A stretch of 8,706 nt of DNA from Candidatus Aminicenantota bacterium (GCA_013139435.1 WTAW01000034.1:1-8706), one strand, 5' to 3'. Positions 1-6,230 are shown, counted from the stretch's first letter. Notes: generated by a model from the sequence alone, not told the origin. Made by a program: numbers and translations.

Positions 1-55
1 AGAGAGCCAATTGGGTGAGGAGCCATCAATAGGGCTCTGCTGGATTAAGTGTAAT
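1..55 (+). pseudogene. possible C-terminal remnant of a DUF1016/YhcG-like nuclease
   Basis: The frame starting at base 2 reads an 18-residue tail before TGA at 53-55. It contains GEEPSIGL followed by a Cys/Lys-rich end. DUF1016 (YhcG, PD-(D/E)xK superfamily) proteins carry a C-terminal stretch of the form P-[ST]-I-G-L-[IL]-L-C-K, which this resembles, but the residues after IGL are scrambled as if shifted by an indel and the usual roughly 50 further residues are missing. The rest of the gene, if real, lies outside the window. The match is short, so this is a weak call. Confidence 0.25.
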
Positions 56-492
56 TGAAGAGTCCCTTTTTACAAAGTAATAATAGGAAAAAAACATTTG
101 TGTGTCAACAGCAGGACTTTGAGTCCATTCGTCCTCGTTTTTATTACTTTTTATCAAATTTAACCCAGACTTTAAAAAAGCCAATCTTTTCATACTCAAA
201 GTAATGCAAAGTATGATAGAATAATTCTGATTTTCCTTGGCCAGCTGGAGAGAGCAAATTAAGAGTATGATGAAATGCGAAATTGTAGCTTAGCTAATCG
301 ATTGCTGTTGTCCGAATCCTTCGACGCCGCACAGGCTACAACCTTCAATAATGGTTATCACAAATAAAGGAGGTGTAGCCCTTCTTCTATACTCATGTCA
401 AGTATCACCAAGCAACTTTGGGACAAAGCCTAATATTTAAATATAAAAAGGAATACATTGTCGATTCCATTCTTAGCTTTAGAGAGGCCGTG
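56..492. other. leader / intergenic region before the glycosyltransferase
   Basis: I find no convincing gene here. A perfect inverted repeat TCATACT-N13-AGTATGA lies at 190-216, and a small hairpin GGACT-TTG-AGTCC at 114-126. GGCTACA (334-340) can pair with TGTAGCC (374-380), and CCTT (342-345) with AAGG (367-370), which would bury the strong Shine-Dalgarno-like AAAGGAGG at 366-373. That Shine-Dalgarno has no well-spaced start: the next ATG (395) opens only a 12-codon frame ending at 433. A 30-codon frame at 275-367 ends on the same motif. Either may be a leader peptide or chance. Confidence 0.4.
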
Positions 493-1878
493 ATGTGGGA
501 AGAAGCTCTAGATGATATTGGATTATCTTCTAAGTCAAGGACCCCTACTTTTAAACTTCCATTTTTTAGAGAAAGGATAGACCTCTTTATTGTTTTTCTC
601 ATCGTAATAAGCAGTGTTTTTATACTAATTATTTCTGTTTATTTCCGCATTTTCTACCAATGGGCTGAATTTTTGCGCAGCAATACATTTATTAGAATTT
701 CAACATATCCATTGCTAATCTCCGGTGTAATCGTACTGGGCGGTATAGTTTTCCGGACAATAATTTGGTTTCTTTACAAGCCCCAAACAATAGAACCAGA
801 AGAAAAAGTGAGTTGGCCCTTTGTTTCTGTGATAATGCCTGCTTTAAATGAGGAAGAATTAATCGGGAAATCTATCGACTCTATTTTTGCCAGCAACTAT
901 CCTAGAAATAGACTTGAAGTTATCTGTATCAATGACGGTTCAACCGATAGTACCTTTCTCCACATGAGGAACGCCAAGCAAAAATATGGGCAGAATCTTA
1001 AGGTTATCAATTTCAAAGAAAATGTAGGGAAGAGAAAAGCGCTTTATGTCGGTTTTAAAAAATCAAAAGGAGAGATTATAGTTACCGTTGATTCCGATAG
1101 CAAAATCGGGCGTAGCGCCATCAGAAATCTTGTCATTCCTTTAATTAAAGATAAAAGTACGGGAGCTGTTGCCGGGAGAGTGGCTGTTTTGAATCAAAAA
1201 GAAAATTTTCTCACGAGAATGCTTTCTATCCGCTATTCTATCTCCTTTGATTTCGGCCGTGCTTACCAAAGTGTCTATGGAGCTGTTTTTTGCTGCCCTG
1301 GAGCCCTCACTGCTTACAGGAAATCTCTATTACAGAGATTTATCCATGAATGGGTTAACCAGAAGTTCTTGAATACTCCCTGCACCTATGGGGAAGATAG
1401 AGCCCTGACAACTCAAATCCTTAAGGCTGGATACATGACAAGATACCAGTCGAACGCTGTAGTTTATACAAAAGTACCCTTTAAGTTTATCCAGATGAAT
1501 AAGATGTATCTTCGCTGGACGCGGAGTTATATTCGAGAATCAATTCTTTTTGCCCGTTTTATGTTTTTTCGATACAGAACAGAACACCGTATTTTACCAA
1601 TATTAGACTTTTTCTTTTTAAATTTTCTCCCTCCTCTCCATATTTTTTCATTAAGTATTGTCACTTATTCTTTTCTTGTCAATCCTCTCCTTATTCTCCG
1701 TCATCTTGCCTTTTTGATAATTTTTTCCTTTTTTCTTTCTCTCTATTATCTCCGCACCAACAAAAGCCCGGTTTTTCTCTATGGGATTCCTTATGGTATT
1801 ATTGCTGCCCTTTGCCTGTGGTGGATTGTTCCTGTAGCAGCCCTTTCTATGAAAAATCAATCCTGGCTGACCCGTTAG
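493..1878 (+). CDS. family 2 glycosyltransferase, membrane processive synthase (hyaluronan/chitin synthase-like)
   Basis: This is probably an inner-membrane enzyme that polymerises a sugar from a UDP-sugar and extrudes the chain. The frame is open from TTG 418, but I prefer ATG 493 (461 aa) because GAGAGG sits 6 bases before it; the 25 extra residues of the longer form are unremarkable. In long-form numbering, membrane helices lie at about 55-78 and 97-119. The GT-A domain starts near 134 (FVSVIMPALNEEE), with NDGSTDS at 172-178, the metal-binding DSDS at 225-228 and the catalytic-base GEDR at 325-328. The priming motif normally written QxxRW appears as MYLRW at 363-367, with Met for Gln. Three or more C-terminal helices follow (about 395-478), as in processive synthases. 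The product cannot be told from sequence. It stands alone, and the next gene downstream is a sulfotransferase stub, which suggests a former polysaccharide locus. Confidence 0.88.
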   Translation: MWEEALDDIGLSSKSRTPTFKLPFFRERIDLFIVFLIVISSVFILIISVYFRIFYQWAEFLRSNTFIRISTYPLLISGVIVLGGIVFRTIIWFLYKPQTIEPEEKVSWPFVSVIMPALNEEELIGKSIDSIFASNYPRNRLEVICINDGSTDSTFLHMRNAKQKYGQNLKVINFKENVGKRKALYVGFKKSKGEIIVTVDSDSKIGRSAIRNLVIPLIKDKSTGAVAGRVAVLNQKENFLTRMLSIRYSISFDFGRAYQSVYGAVFCCPGALTAYRKSLLQRFIHEWVNQKFLNTPCTYGEDRALTTQILKAGYMTRYQSNAVVYTKVPFKFIQMNKMYLRWTRSYIRESILFARFMFFRYRTEHRILPILDFFFLNFLPPLHIFSLSIVTYSFLVNPLLILRHLAFLIIFSFFLSLYYLRTNKSPVFLYGIPYGIIAALCLWWIVPVAALSMKNQSWLTR

Positions 1879-1950
1879 GAAAAGGAGGGTTTTTGGGACG
1901 AGAGCAAAAAATTATTACTTTTTTTCTACTCTTGTTCAGGATGAGATGAG

Positions 1951-2085
1951 ATGAAAACTGTCGTTATTCTTACTATACCACGCAGTGGTTCCTCTCTTCT
2001 TACAGGTATTCTTCACCGTTTATGTGTCTGGATGGGGGAGGTGTTTGTCGTCAAGTGGTTTCGGGTAACTCGCTTGATTTCCTAA
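1951..2085 (+). pseudogene. truncated sulfotransferase-like gene (N-terminal P-loop only)
   Basis: ATG 1951 opens a 44-codon frame. Its first 30 residues look like the start of a PAPS-dependent sulfotransferase: a hydrophobic beta strand (TVVILTI), the 5'-phosphosulfate loop PRSGSS, then LLTGILHRLCVWMGE. After about base 2040 the similarity stops abruptly, and the frame runs 14 more residues to TAA inside sequence belonging to a tyrosine recombinase. The 3'-phosphate-binding motif and everything else in the family (usually 250-350 aa) is missing. It begins 72 bases after the glycosyltransferase on the same strand, consistent with a once-joint polysaccharide-modifying locus. Confidence 0.6.
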
Positions 2086-2369
2086 GCTATAAATTTGTGT
2101 ATTCAGGCATTGAGGGATTACAGCTTAGAGACCTGCGTAGAACATGTGCCACACGGTTACATGAGGCGGGTGTTGACCCTCTGATTATTAAACGGTTTAT
2201 GCGACATGCAAGTAGTGGGATGACAGAAAAGGTATACATTCATTCAAGCTTGAAGATGATGAAGCAAGCCTTAGATGAAGTGGACAAAGTACCCGAAGCA
2301 AGCCCATTTCAGAGCCAATTTAGAACACCATTAGAACACGAGACAAAGAGTGAAAAGAATGGTGCCTGA
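2041..2369 (+). pseudogene. C-terminal fragment of a tyrosine recombinase / integrase
   Basis: The frame contains a recognisable catalytic C-terminus from about base 2105: GLQLRDLRRTCATRLHEAG, then an RHAS segment in the helix before the nucleophile, then EKVYIH carrying the catalytic Tyr. The box normally read HxxR appears as RDLR, so the first His is Arg. The N-terminal DNA-binding domains and the first catalytic Arg are absent. A possible ATG at 2022 lies within the sulfotransferase stub in another frame, so it is not a natural start. The stop codon TGA (2367-2369) falls within the acceptor stem of the adjacent tRNA-like sequence. This resembles integrases whose reading frame runs into their tRNA attachment site. 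Inactive remnant. Confidence 0.75.
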
Positions 2370-2422
2370 GGAGGGAGTCGAACCGGCACGTAGGATAACC
2401 TACGAGGGATTTTTAGTCCCTT
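2360..2422 (-). pseudogene. degenerate tRNA-Leu-like remnant (3' two-thirds)
   Basis: On the minus strand the order is: anticodon stem AGGGA/TCCCT (2417-2421 and 2405-2409) around a 7-base loop, long variable arm CGTAGG-TTAT-CCTACG (2389-2404), T loop TTCGACT (2376-2382), acceptor 3' strand CTCAGGC (2364-2370), discriminator A and CCA (2360-2362). The long variable arm and CTCAGGC-A-CCA point to a type II tRNA, most like Leu(UAA). Two defects suggest a pseudogene. The loop reads CTAAAAA, giving anticodon AAA where CTTAAAA is expected. The T-stem 5' strand GCCGG pairs at only three of five positions with CCCTC. No complementary GCCTGAG 5' acceptor strand or D arm is found upstream. Likely an attachment-site remnant of the adjoining integrase. 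Confidence 0.6.
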
Positions 2423-2452
2423 GCGTTACACAGACTAGTCCCCGTGTAACGC
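2423..2452. repeat. perfect 9-bp inverted repeat replacing the tRNA 5' half
   Basis: GCGTTACAC (2423-2431) and GTGTAACGC (2444-2452) are exact complements separated by a 12-base loop that contains the palindrome GACTAGTC. The repeat begins right where the D arm of the tRNA-Leu-like remnant should be. No T-run follows on either strand, so it does not look like an intrinsic terminator. A recombinase arm site or the end of an element is possible. Confidence 0.6.
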
Positions 2453-2895
2453 CGGTGTCACAGGTTTTGATTAAAAACGCCCAACCTGGCCGGAAATGAC
2501 TACCCCCGTATGAAAGCTTCTATAAAAGTGTTTTAAATGTTTTCATAAAAAGCATGCGAATCATATCATTTTAGAAGCATTAATCGCAAATTACTCCTTC
2601 TCGATATCGCAAGTCGCGCTGGTTGGATTGTCGCGGGGCAGGATAATTTTTGAACGTTACCCGCCTGACCTGTTACCTGAATACTCCTTTTATTGTTATC
2701 ATATATCATTGGCATAAAAATATGGAAAAATCATCATTTCAGTTCTCAATTATAAAACAAATTCTTCACAAATTATTCCTCTAAACTGTGCCCAAATATT
2801 GTGCAATATACCGGAACCATAGTAGGATCAATTCATTAAAAAAGAAGCTGGCCCTTTTTCAACAGATTAATTCACAGAAACTGTGGAAAAGGGGA
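2453..2895. other. gene-less stretch downstream of mreB
   Basis: No supportable ORF on either strand. A second hairpin can form from CAGGTT (2461-2466) and AACCTG (2483-2488), with CCGG on each side. A short dyad ATATTG-TG-CAATAT lies at 2796-2809. Near the mreB end there is a CACAG-AAA-CTGTG dyad at about 2873-2885 and the weak terminator listed separately. No mreC or mreD follows mreB, although they usually do. Confidence 0.5.
2837..2860 (-). terminator. possible weak intrinsic terminator of mreB
   Basis: Reading on the minus strand, AAAAAG and CTTTTT (plus-strand arms 2839-2844 and 2854-2859) form a 6-bp, mostly A:T stem around a 9-base loop, and the 3' arm merges into a run of six Ts. 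It lies about 36 bases past the mreB stop. The stem is weak, so termination here is only plausible. Confidence 0.3.
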
Positions 2896-3927
2896 TTATG
2901 TAAGAGATATCTTTTTCAAAAGGTCTAAATCATCTAGCATCTTACCGGCACCCAGAACAACTGTCGTTAGAGGATCATCAGTAATAAAAACCGGCAGATG
3001 TGTTTCCTCGCTTATACGCTTATCCAAATTCTTTAGAAGAGCGCTTCCCCCTGTCAGGATGATGCCACAGTCAATAAGGTCCGCTGAGAGTTCAGGCGGA
3101 ATTCTTTCAAGGGCATATTTGATAGCGTCGATAATTGAAGAAACAATATTATCTAATGCTTCCCTTACTTCTTGGTCACCAATGACGACAGCCTTTGGAA
3201 TTCCCTCTCTTAAATCTCTCCCTTTGATCTCCATGGTCATGGGTTCATCCAAAGGATATGCCGAGCCTATTCTCTCTTTAACTCGTTCAGCACTCCTTTC
3301 TCCGATGAGCAAATTGTACTTTCTTTTAAGATACTGGATGATGGCTTCATCCATTTCATGCCCGGCAATCCGTGTGGAATGGTTAAAGACGATGCCGTTA
3401 AGAGAAATGACAGCGATATCTGTCGTTCCGCCTCCTATGTCCACAATCATACTCCCTGTAGGATCTGAAATAGGAAGATCTGCTCCTAAGGCGGCTGAAA
3501 CCGACTGTGCTATCAAATATACTTCAGAAGTCTTGGTTTTTAAGGCAACATCCTTAACAGCGCGTTTTTCAACTTGGGTAATTCCTGAGGGAATCCCGAT
3601 AACTATTTTCGGTCTGGTTAAAAAGCCCCGGTTGGTTGTGGACATCTTAATAAAAAAATCTAGCATCTTCTCTGCGATCTCAAAATCAGCAATGACGCCA
3701 TCCCTCATAGGCTTGATAACCATCACATTGGCTGGGGTTTTCCCCAGCATCTCCTTTGCCCGTTTTCCTACAGCTTCCAGCTTACCTGTCTGTTTGTTCA
3801 CAACCACCATAGAAGGCTCCTGAACTATGATTCCTCTTCCTTTAAGATAAACCAGAGTATTGGCCGTACCAAGATCTATAGCTAAATCACAAAACAGTCT
3901 ATTTTTAAACCTGTTTAACAAACTCAT
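2896..3927 (-). CDS. mreB: rod shape-determining protein MreB, actin-like filament ATPase
   Basis: MreB forms membrane-bound filaments that direct lateral cell-wall synthesis. The 343-aa length is normal, and the N-terminal MSLLNRFKNRLF can serve as the amphipathic membrane helix. Phosphate-1 loop DLGTANT is at 18-24, phosphate-2 DIGGGTTD at 163-170, and the adenosine-motif segment LTGGSALL at 291-298. The start ATG has AAGGA 6 bases upstream. The segment that normally reads IEEPMAAAIGAG, holding the catalytic Glu, here reads IAQSVSAALGAD (139-150). By alignment to actin by eye, Gln141 falls at the position of actin Gln137. The phosphate-2 loop ends TTD rather than the common TTE. The gene is monocistronic: no mreC follows. 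It is transcribed divergently from rpoD, with a promoter at 4056-4084 and a leader of roughly 120 bases. Confidence 0.95.
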   Translation of the reverse strand: MSLLNRFKNRLFCDLAIDLGTANTLVYLKGRGIIVQEPSMVVVNKQTGKLEAVGKRAKEMLGKTPANVMVIKPMRDGVIADFEIAEKMLDFFIKMSTTNRGFLTRPKIVIGIPSGITQVEKRAVKDVALKTKTSEVYLIAQSVSAALGADLPISDPTGSMIVDIGGGTTDIAVISLNGIVFNHSTRIAGHEMDEAIIQYLKRKYNLLIGERSAERVKERIGSAYPLDEPMTMEIKGRDLREGIPKAVVIGDQEVREALDNIVSSIIDAIKYALERIPPELSADLIDCGIILTGGSALLKNLDKRISEETHLPVFITDDPLTTVVLGAGKMLDDLDLLKKISLT

Positions 3928-3971
3928 TGATGTCCTTCTTTATCTAGAGAAGGGATGGGGAACACGAAGAT

Positions 3972-3983
3972 GAGGTGCACCTC
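3972..3983. promoter_or_regulatory. 12-bp palindrome in the mreB 5' leader
   Basis: GAGGTGCACCTC is a perfect palindrome. It extends by two more pairs (GA/TC) across a T·G wobble, about 45 bases before the mreB start and downstream of the predicted promoter. It could be an operator or an mRNA hairpin; nothing in the sequence decides which. Confidence 0.35.
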
Positions 3984-4055
3984 GTCTGGGAGACTATGTC
4001 GTGATAGATTTCCCTGGGGATATATAAAATTAACCTTAAGAGGTACATGTGGTGA

Positions 4056-4084
4056 ATTATATGGCGATTGAACAGCATAAGCAA
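4056..4084 (-). promoter_or_regulatory. sigma-70-type promoter for mreB
   Basis: On the minus strand, TTGCTT (-35, plus 4079-4084) is followed by exactly 17 bases and a perfect TATAAT (-10, plus 4056-4061). Transcription would start near 4049 and run into mreB, leaving a leader of about 120 bases. Confidence 0.65.
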
Positions 4085-4211
4085 TACTTGCATTTAAATT
4101 TAATAGTTGATGAGAGGAAGTTTGCCACATTATTCAGAATATGTAATAATCAATAAAGCTGGATTGTAAATTCCTCAAAGCTGCAAAATATTCCTCGATT
4201 TTGTTCGATTA

Positions 4212-4249
4212 ATATTGTTGGAATTCCCTCTAGAGGAGGCTGACAATAT
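4212..4249. promoter_or_regulatory. nested dyad upstream of the rpoD-like gene
   Basis: ATATTGT (4212-4218) and ACAATAT (4243-4249) are perfect inverted repeats. In RNA they can extend by two wobble pairs and one G:C. Nested almost centrally is the 10-bp palindrome CCTCTAGAGG (4227-4236). The structure ends 71 bases before the sigma-factor start codon. No clear sigma-70 promoter was found in this intergenic region on the plus strand, so the dyad is the best regulatory candidate: either an operator or a leader hairpin. Confidence 0.4.
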
Positions 4250-4320
4250 AAGAAGTGGAATCACTCATTTGAAAGAAAACCGAAAGAATTCAAGAAAAAC
4301 AATATAGCGGAAAAATAGGC

Positions 4321-5784
4321 ATGGATAAGTATGGGGGCATTACTCATTTCAAACGACAAGGCAGCGTTCCCCCAAAAAAGAAGAGTAATAAAATATATAT
4401 AGAGAATCTGGAGCGAACAGCCAACCCAGAAAAACTCTATCTGAAAGATATGGGTAGTATCTCTCTCCTCACTCGTGAGGAAGAGATAGCCATTGCAAGA
4501 CAGATAGAGGTAAGTAAAAAGAATATCATTAAAGCACTTTCCCGGACTCAGTTTTTATTCTCACAAATTTTTGATTTGGAAGAGAAAATCAAAGAAAGCC
4601 CTGGAATAATCAAAAAGATCTTTAATAACAGTGAAGATGACATTACTGTGAAAAATATTGAAGTAAAAAAGAAACATATTCATCATTGCATCAAGAGGTT
4701 AAAAGATCTCTGTTCGCAATTGGAGAGTATACCAAAGAGGAAAAAACACAACATTACTCGCAGCCGTCTTATGGTTAAAATCAACTGCCTTATCAGAGAT
4801 CTTAATTTTCGATCAACATTCATAGAGAAGATTATCGATTCTCTTCATGAAAAGCTTAGAGACATCGATGAATTGCACGAAACCAAAAGTGATTTAATTT
4901 TGTCATCCCGAAAATCCGAAAGCAGAAAAGTCATCAACGCTTTAAAACAGAGATCGAAAGAAATAGACAGACAGCTAAACAAATACCGGAGAGAAACAGG
5001 GCTTGGTCCTCAGCAATTAAGAAAAATACTTTGGATTATAGCCGCTGAAAAAAAGATTGGACAGCAGGCAAAAAAAGAGTTGGTTGAAGCCAATCTAAGG
5101 CTTGTAGTTTCCATTACTAAAAAATATGTTTTCCGTGGACTGTACTTTCTTGATCTGATTCAGGAAGGAAATATGGGATTAATGACGGCAGTGGAAAAGT
5201 TCGAATATCGAAGAGGGTATAAATTTTCGACTTATGCACATTGGTGGATTAGACAGGCTATTACGCGAGCAATCGCCGACCAGGCAAGGACGATCAGAAT
5301 TCCAGTTCATATGATAGATACTATAAACAGGTTAAATAAAGTGTGGAAGGCTCTGGTAAAGGAAAAAGGGAAGGAACCGACTCATGCTGAAATAGCCAGA
5401 GAAATGAGGCTTCCCATTAAACAAGTTAGAAAAATCCTGAAAATCTCGATGGAGCCAATATCCTTCGAGACACCCATAGGTGATGATGACAGTCATCTTA
5501 GTGATTTTATTGAGGACAAGAAGATGCCTTCACCTCTGGATAGCACTATCTGCACCAGCCGGCAAGAATATATCGAAAAAATCTTGAAGACCCTTTCAGA
5601 GAGAGAGGCTAGAATTATAAAATTGAGGTACGGATTTGGGGATGGCAACGAACATACCCTGGAAGAAGTGGGACAACAATTTAAACTTACCAGGGAGAGA
5701 ATCAGGCAGATAGAAGCCAAAGGCGTGCGAAAATTAAAGCTTCCATCCCGAAACAATAAATTAAGGTCACTAATCAGTTCTTAA
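4321..5784 (+). CDS. rpoD: RNA polymerase sigma-70 family primary-type sigma factor RpoD
   Basis: The protein directs RNA polymerase to -35/-10 promoters. It has 487 residues. There is no acidic region 1.1, only about 35 basic residues. Region 1.2 is at about 36-64 (LYLKDMGSISLLTREEEIAIAR). A Lys/Glu-rich, helical non-conserved insert covers about 65-245. Region 2 is at about 250-325 (VEANLRLVVSI; DLIQEGNMGLM; YKFSTYAHWWIRQAI). Region 3 is at about 330-405. Region 4 is at about 415-487, with the helix-turn-helix TLEEVGQQFKLTRERIRQIE. Near-complete agreement in regions 2.3-2.4 and 4.2 favours a primary sigma. Differences from the usual sequence are AHWW for ATWW in the -10-recognition helix and an LPSRNNK end. 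ATG 4321 is the first usable start, and its Shine-Dalgarno is poor. A second rpoD elsewhere cannot be excluded. Confidence 0.93.
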   Translation: MDKYGGITHFKRQGSVPPKKKSNKIYIENLERTANPEKLYLKDMGSISLLTREEEIAIARQIEVSKKNIIKALSRTQFLFSQIFDLEEKIKESPGIIKKIFNNSEDDITVKNIEVKKKHIHHCIKRLKDLCSQLESIPKRKKHNITRSRLMVKINCLIRDLNFRSTFIEKIIDSLHEKLRDIDELHETKSDLILSSRKSESRKVINALKQRSKEIDRQLNKYRRETGLGPQQLRKILWIIAAEKKIGQQAKKELVEANLRLVVSITKKYVFRGLYFLDLIQEGNMGLMTAVEKFEYRRGYKFSTYAHWWIRQAITRAIADQARTIRIPVHMIDTINRLNKVWKALVKEKGKEPTHAEIAREMRLPIKQVRKILKISMEPISFETPIGDDDSHLSDFIEDKKMPSPLDSTICTSRQEYIEKILKTLSEREARIIKLRYGFGDGNEHTLEEVGQQFKLTRERIRQIEAKGVRKLKLPSRNNKLRSLISS

Positions 5785-5887
5785 AATTTTGTTTTGATAT
5801 AAACTTTTTTCATAAAATCGGTTGAATTGTACTGAAACTATGGTATTGGTGCTGAATTCCTTAAAGGCTTATTATTCTCTGAAATAC

Positions 5888-5925
5888 TGGCTCCTCGGGC
5901 AGGACTCGGACCTACAAATTAGTGG
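5888..5925 (-). pseudogene. 3' fragment of a tRNA (most like tRNA-Asn)
   Basis: On the minus strand the fragment reads a short variable loop, then T arm GTAGG-TCCGAGT-CCTGC (stem pairs with one G·T), acceptor 3' strand CCGAGGA, discriminator G and CCA. CCGAGGA-G-CCA and the T arm match the usual bacterial tRNA-Asn end. The T loop has TCC where TTC is expected. CCACT at 5921-5925 would be the 3' anticodon stem, but the 5' side does not pair, and no TCCTCGG strand or D arm follows. This is a broken tRNA or a displaced attachment-site duplicate. Confidence 0.55.
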
Positions 5926-5932
5926 TTTATGA

Positions 5933-6106
5933 TTATATTCGTTTAGTTCTAATCAGCCACATTTCGAATGTCTCATTATTGTACTTTGTCTTTTTATATT
6001 CCTTTTTTAGTCTGTCTAACATATATTTCGGAAATCGTTCTTCTAACGGACGAGATTTTTTCGTTTTCCATTTCTCAATTCTCATCATTTCTTCATATGT
6101 TGACAT
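5933..6106 (-). CDS. small orphan basic protein, 57 aa
   Basis: I do not recognise the family. ATG 6106 opens a 57-codon frame. The product is highly charged, starts MSTYEEMMRIEKWK, contains a likely helix RPLEERFPKYMLDRLKKEY and ends TFEMWLIRTKRI. Composition is protein-like and strongly basic overall, with no membrane segment. The ATG has no Shine-Dalgarno of its own. In the same frame 36 bases upstream is GTG 6142, with a strong AAAGGAGGAG (6149-6158), which reads nine codons to TAA at 6115-6113 and then re-enters this ORF. So either a leader peptide couples translation or a single nonsense codon split a 69-codon gene. A promoter with an overlapping dyad lies upstream (6187-6230). The stop is a few bases from the tRNA-Asn fragment, so the C-terminus may be cut by that junction. 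Confidence 0.45.
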   Translation of the reverse strand: MSTYEEMMRIEKWKTKKSRPLEERFPKYMLDRLKKEYKKTKYNNETFEMWLIRTKRI

Positions 6107-6139
6107 TATTTTTTATAAAAAAAATGGAGGCTTGGCCTT

Positions 6140-6158
6140 CACTAATTTCTCCTCCTTT
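6140..6158 (-). promoter_or_regulatory. strong ribosome-binding site and GTG start of a 9-codon leader
   Basis: On the minus strand AAAGGAGGAG (6149-6158) is followed by six bases and GTG (6140-6142). The frame reads MKAKPPFFL then TAA, across a run of eight Ts. Adding or removing one T does not join it to the 57-codon ORF, so a homopolymer error does not explain the interruption. The two reading frames are already in phase, separated by one stop. Confidence 0.4.
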
Positions 6159-6186
6159 AAGCTCGCGTAAAAGTTTTTGAGTAAAA

Positions 6187-6230
6187 AAAATACCATTTAT
6201 ATTGTGTGTCGTCAAATGATTTGGACACAC
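6187..6230 (-). promoter_or_regulatory. promoter with overlapping operator-like dyad for the small orphan gene
   Basis: On the minus strand TTGACG (-35, plus 6210-6215), a 17-base spacer and TATTTT (-10, plus 6187-6192) form a plausible sigma-70 promoter. The -35 is covered by a dyad at 6204-6230: GTGTGTC/GACACAC arms, then CAAAT/ATTTG inner arms around one central base, with a 2-base bulge. Overlap of a dyad with the -35 is the usual layout for repression by a dimeric regulator, often self-encoded. Confidence 0.45.

Noticed and set aside
419..432. GGGACAAAGCCTAA, resembling part of a cyclic-di-GMP (GEMM-I) riboswitch
   Set aside because: The partner helix and the conserved tetraloop/receptor parts are missing on both sides, so the match is a fragment by chance.
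3059..3823. 254-codon plus-strand ORF
   Set aside because: It lies wholly antisense inside mreB and its product has no recognisable motif; it is the shadow of a conserved gene.
2896..3927. Hsp70/FtsA/ParM family instead of MreB
   Set aside because: The length, the EPSMVV segment, the amphipathic N-terminus and the RIAGHEMDEAIIQYLKRKY block are specific to MreB.
3924..4130. 68-codon minus-strand ORF overlapping the mreB start by an ATGA
   Set aside because: It contains the -10 and the leader palindrome of mreB, has no ribosome-binding site and no family features. Its stop-start overlap with mreB looks fortuitous.
5922..6180. 82- and 70-codon plus-strand ORFs
   Set aside because: They are Phe/Ser/Ile-rich shadows of the A-rich minus-strand small gene, with no ribosome site; one begins inside the tRNA-Asn fragment.
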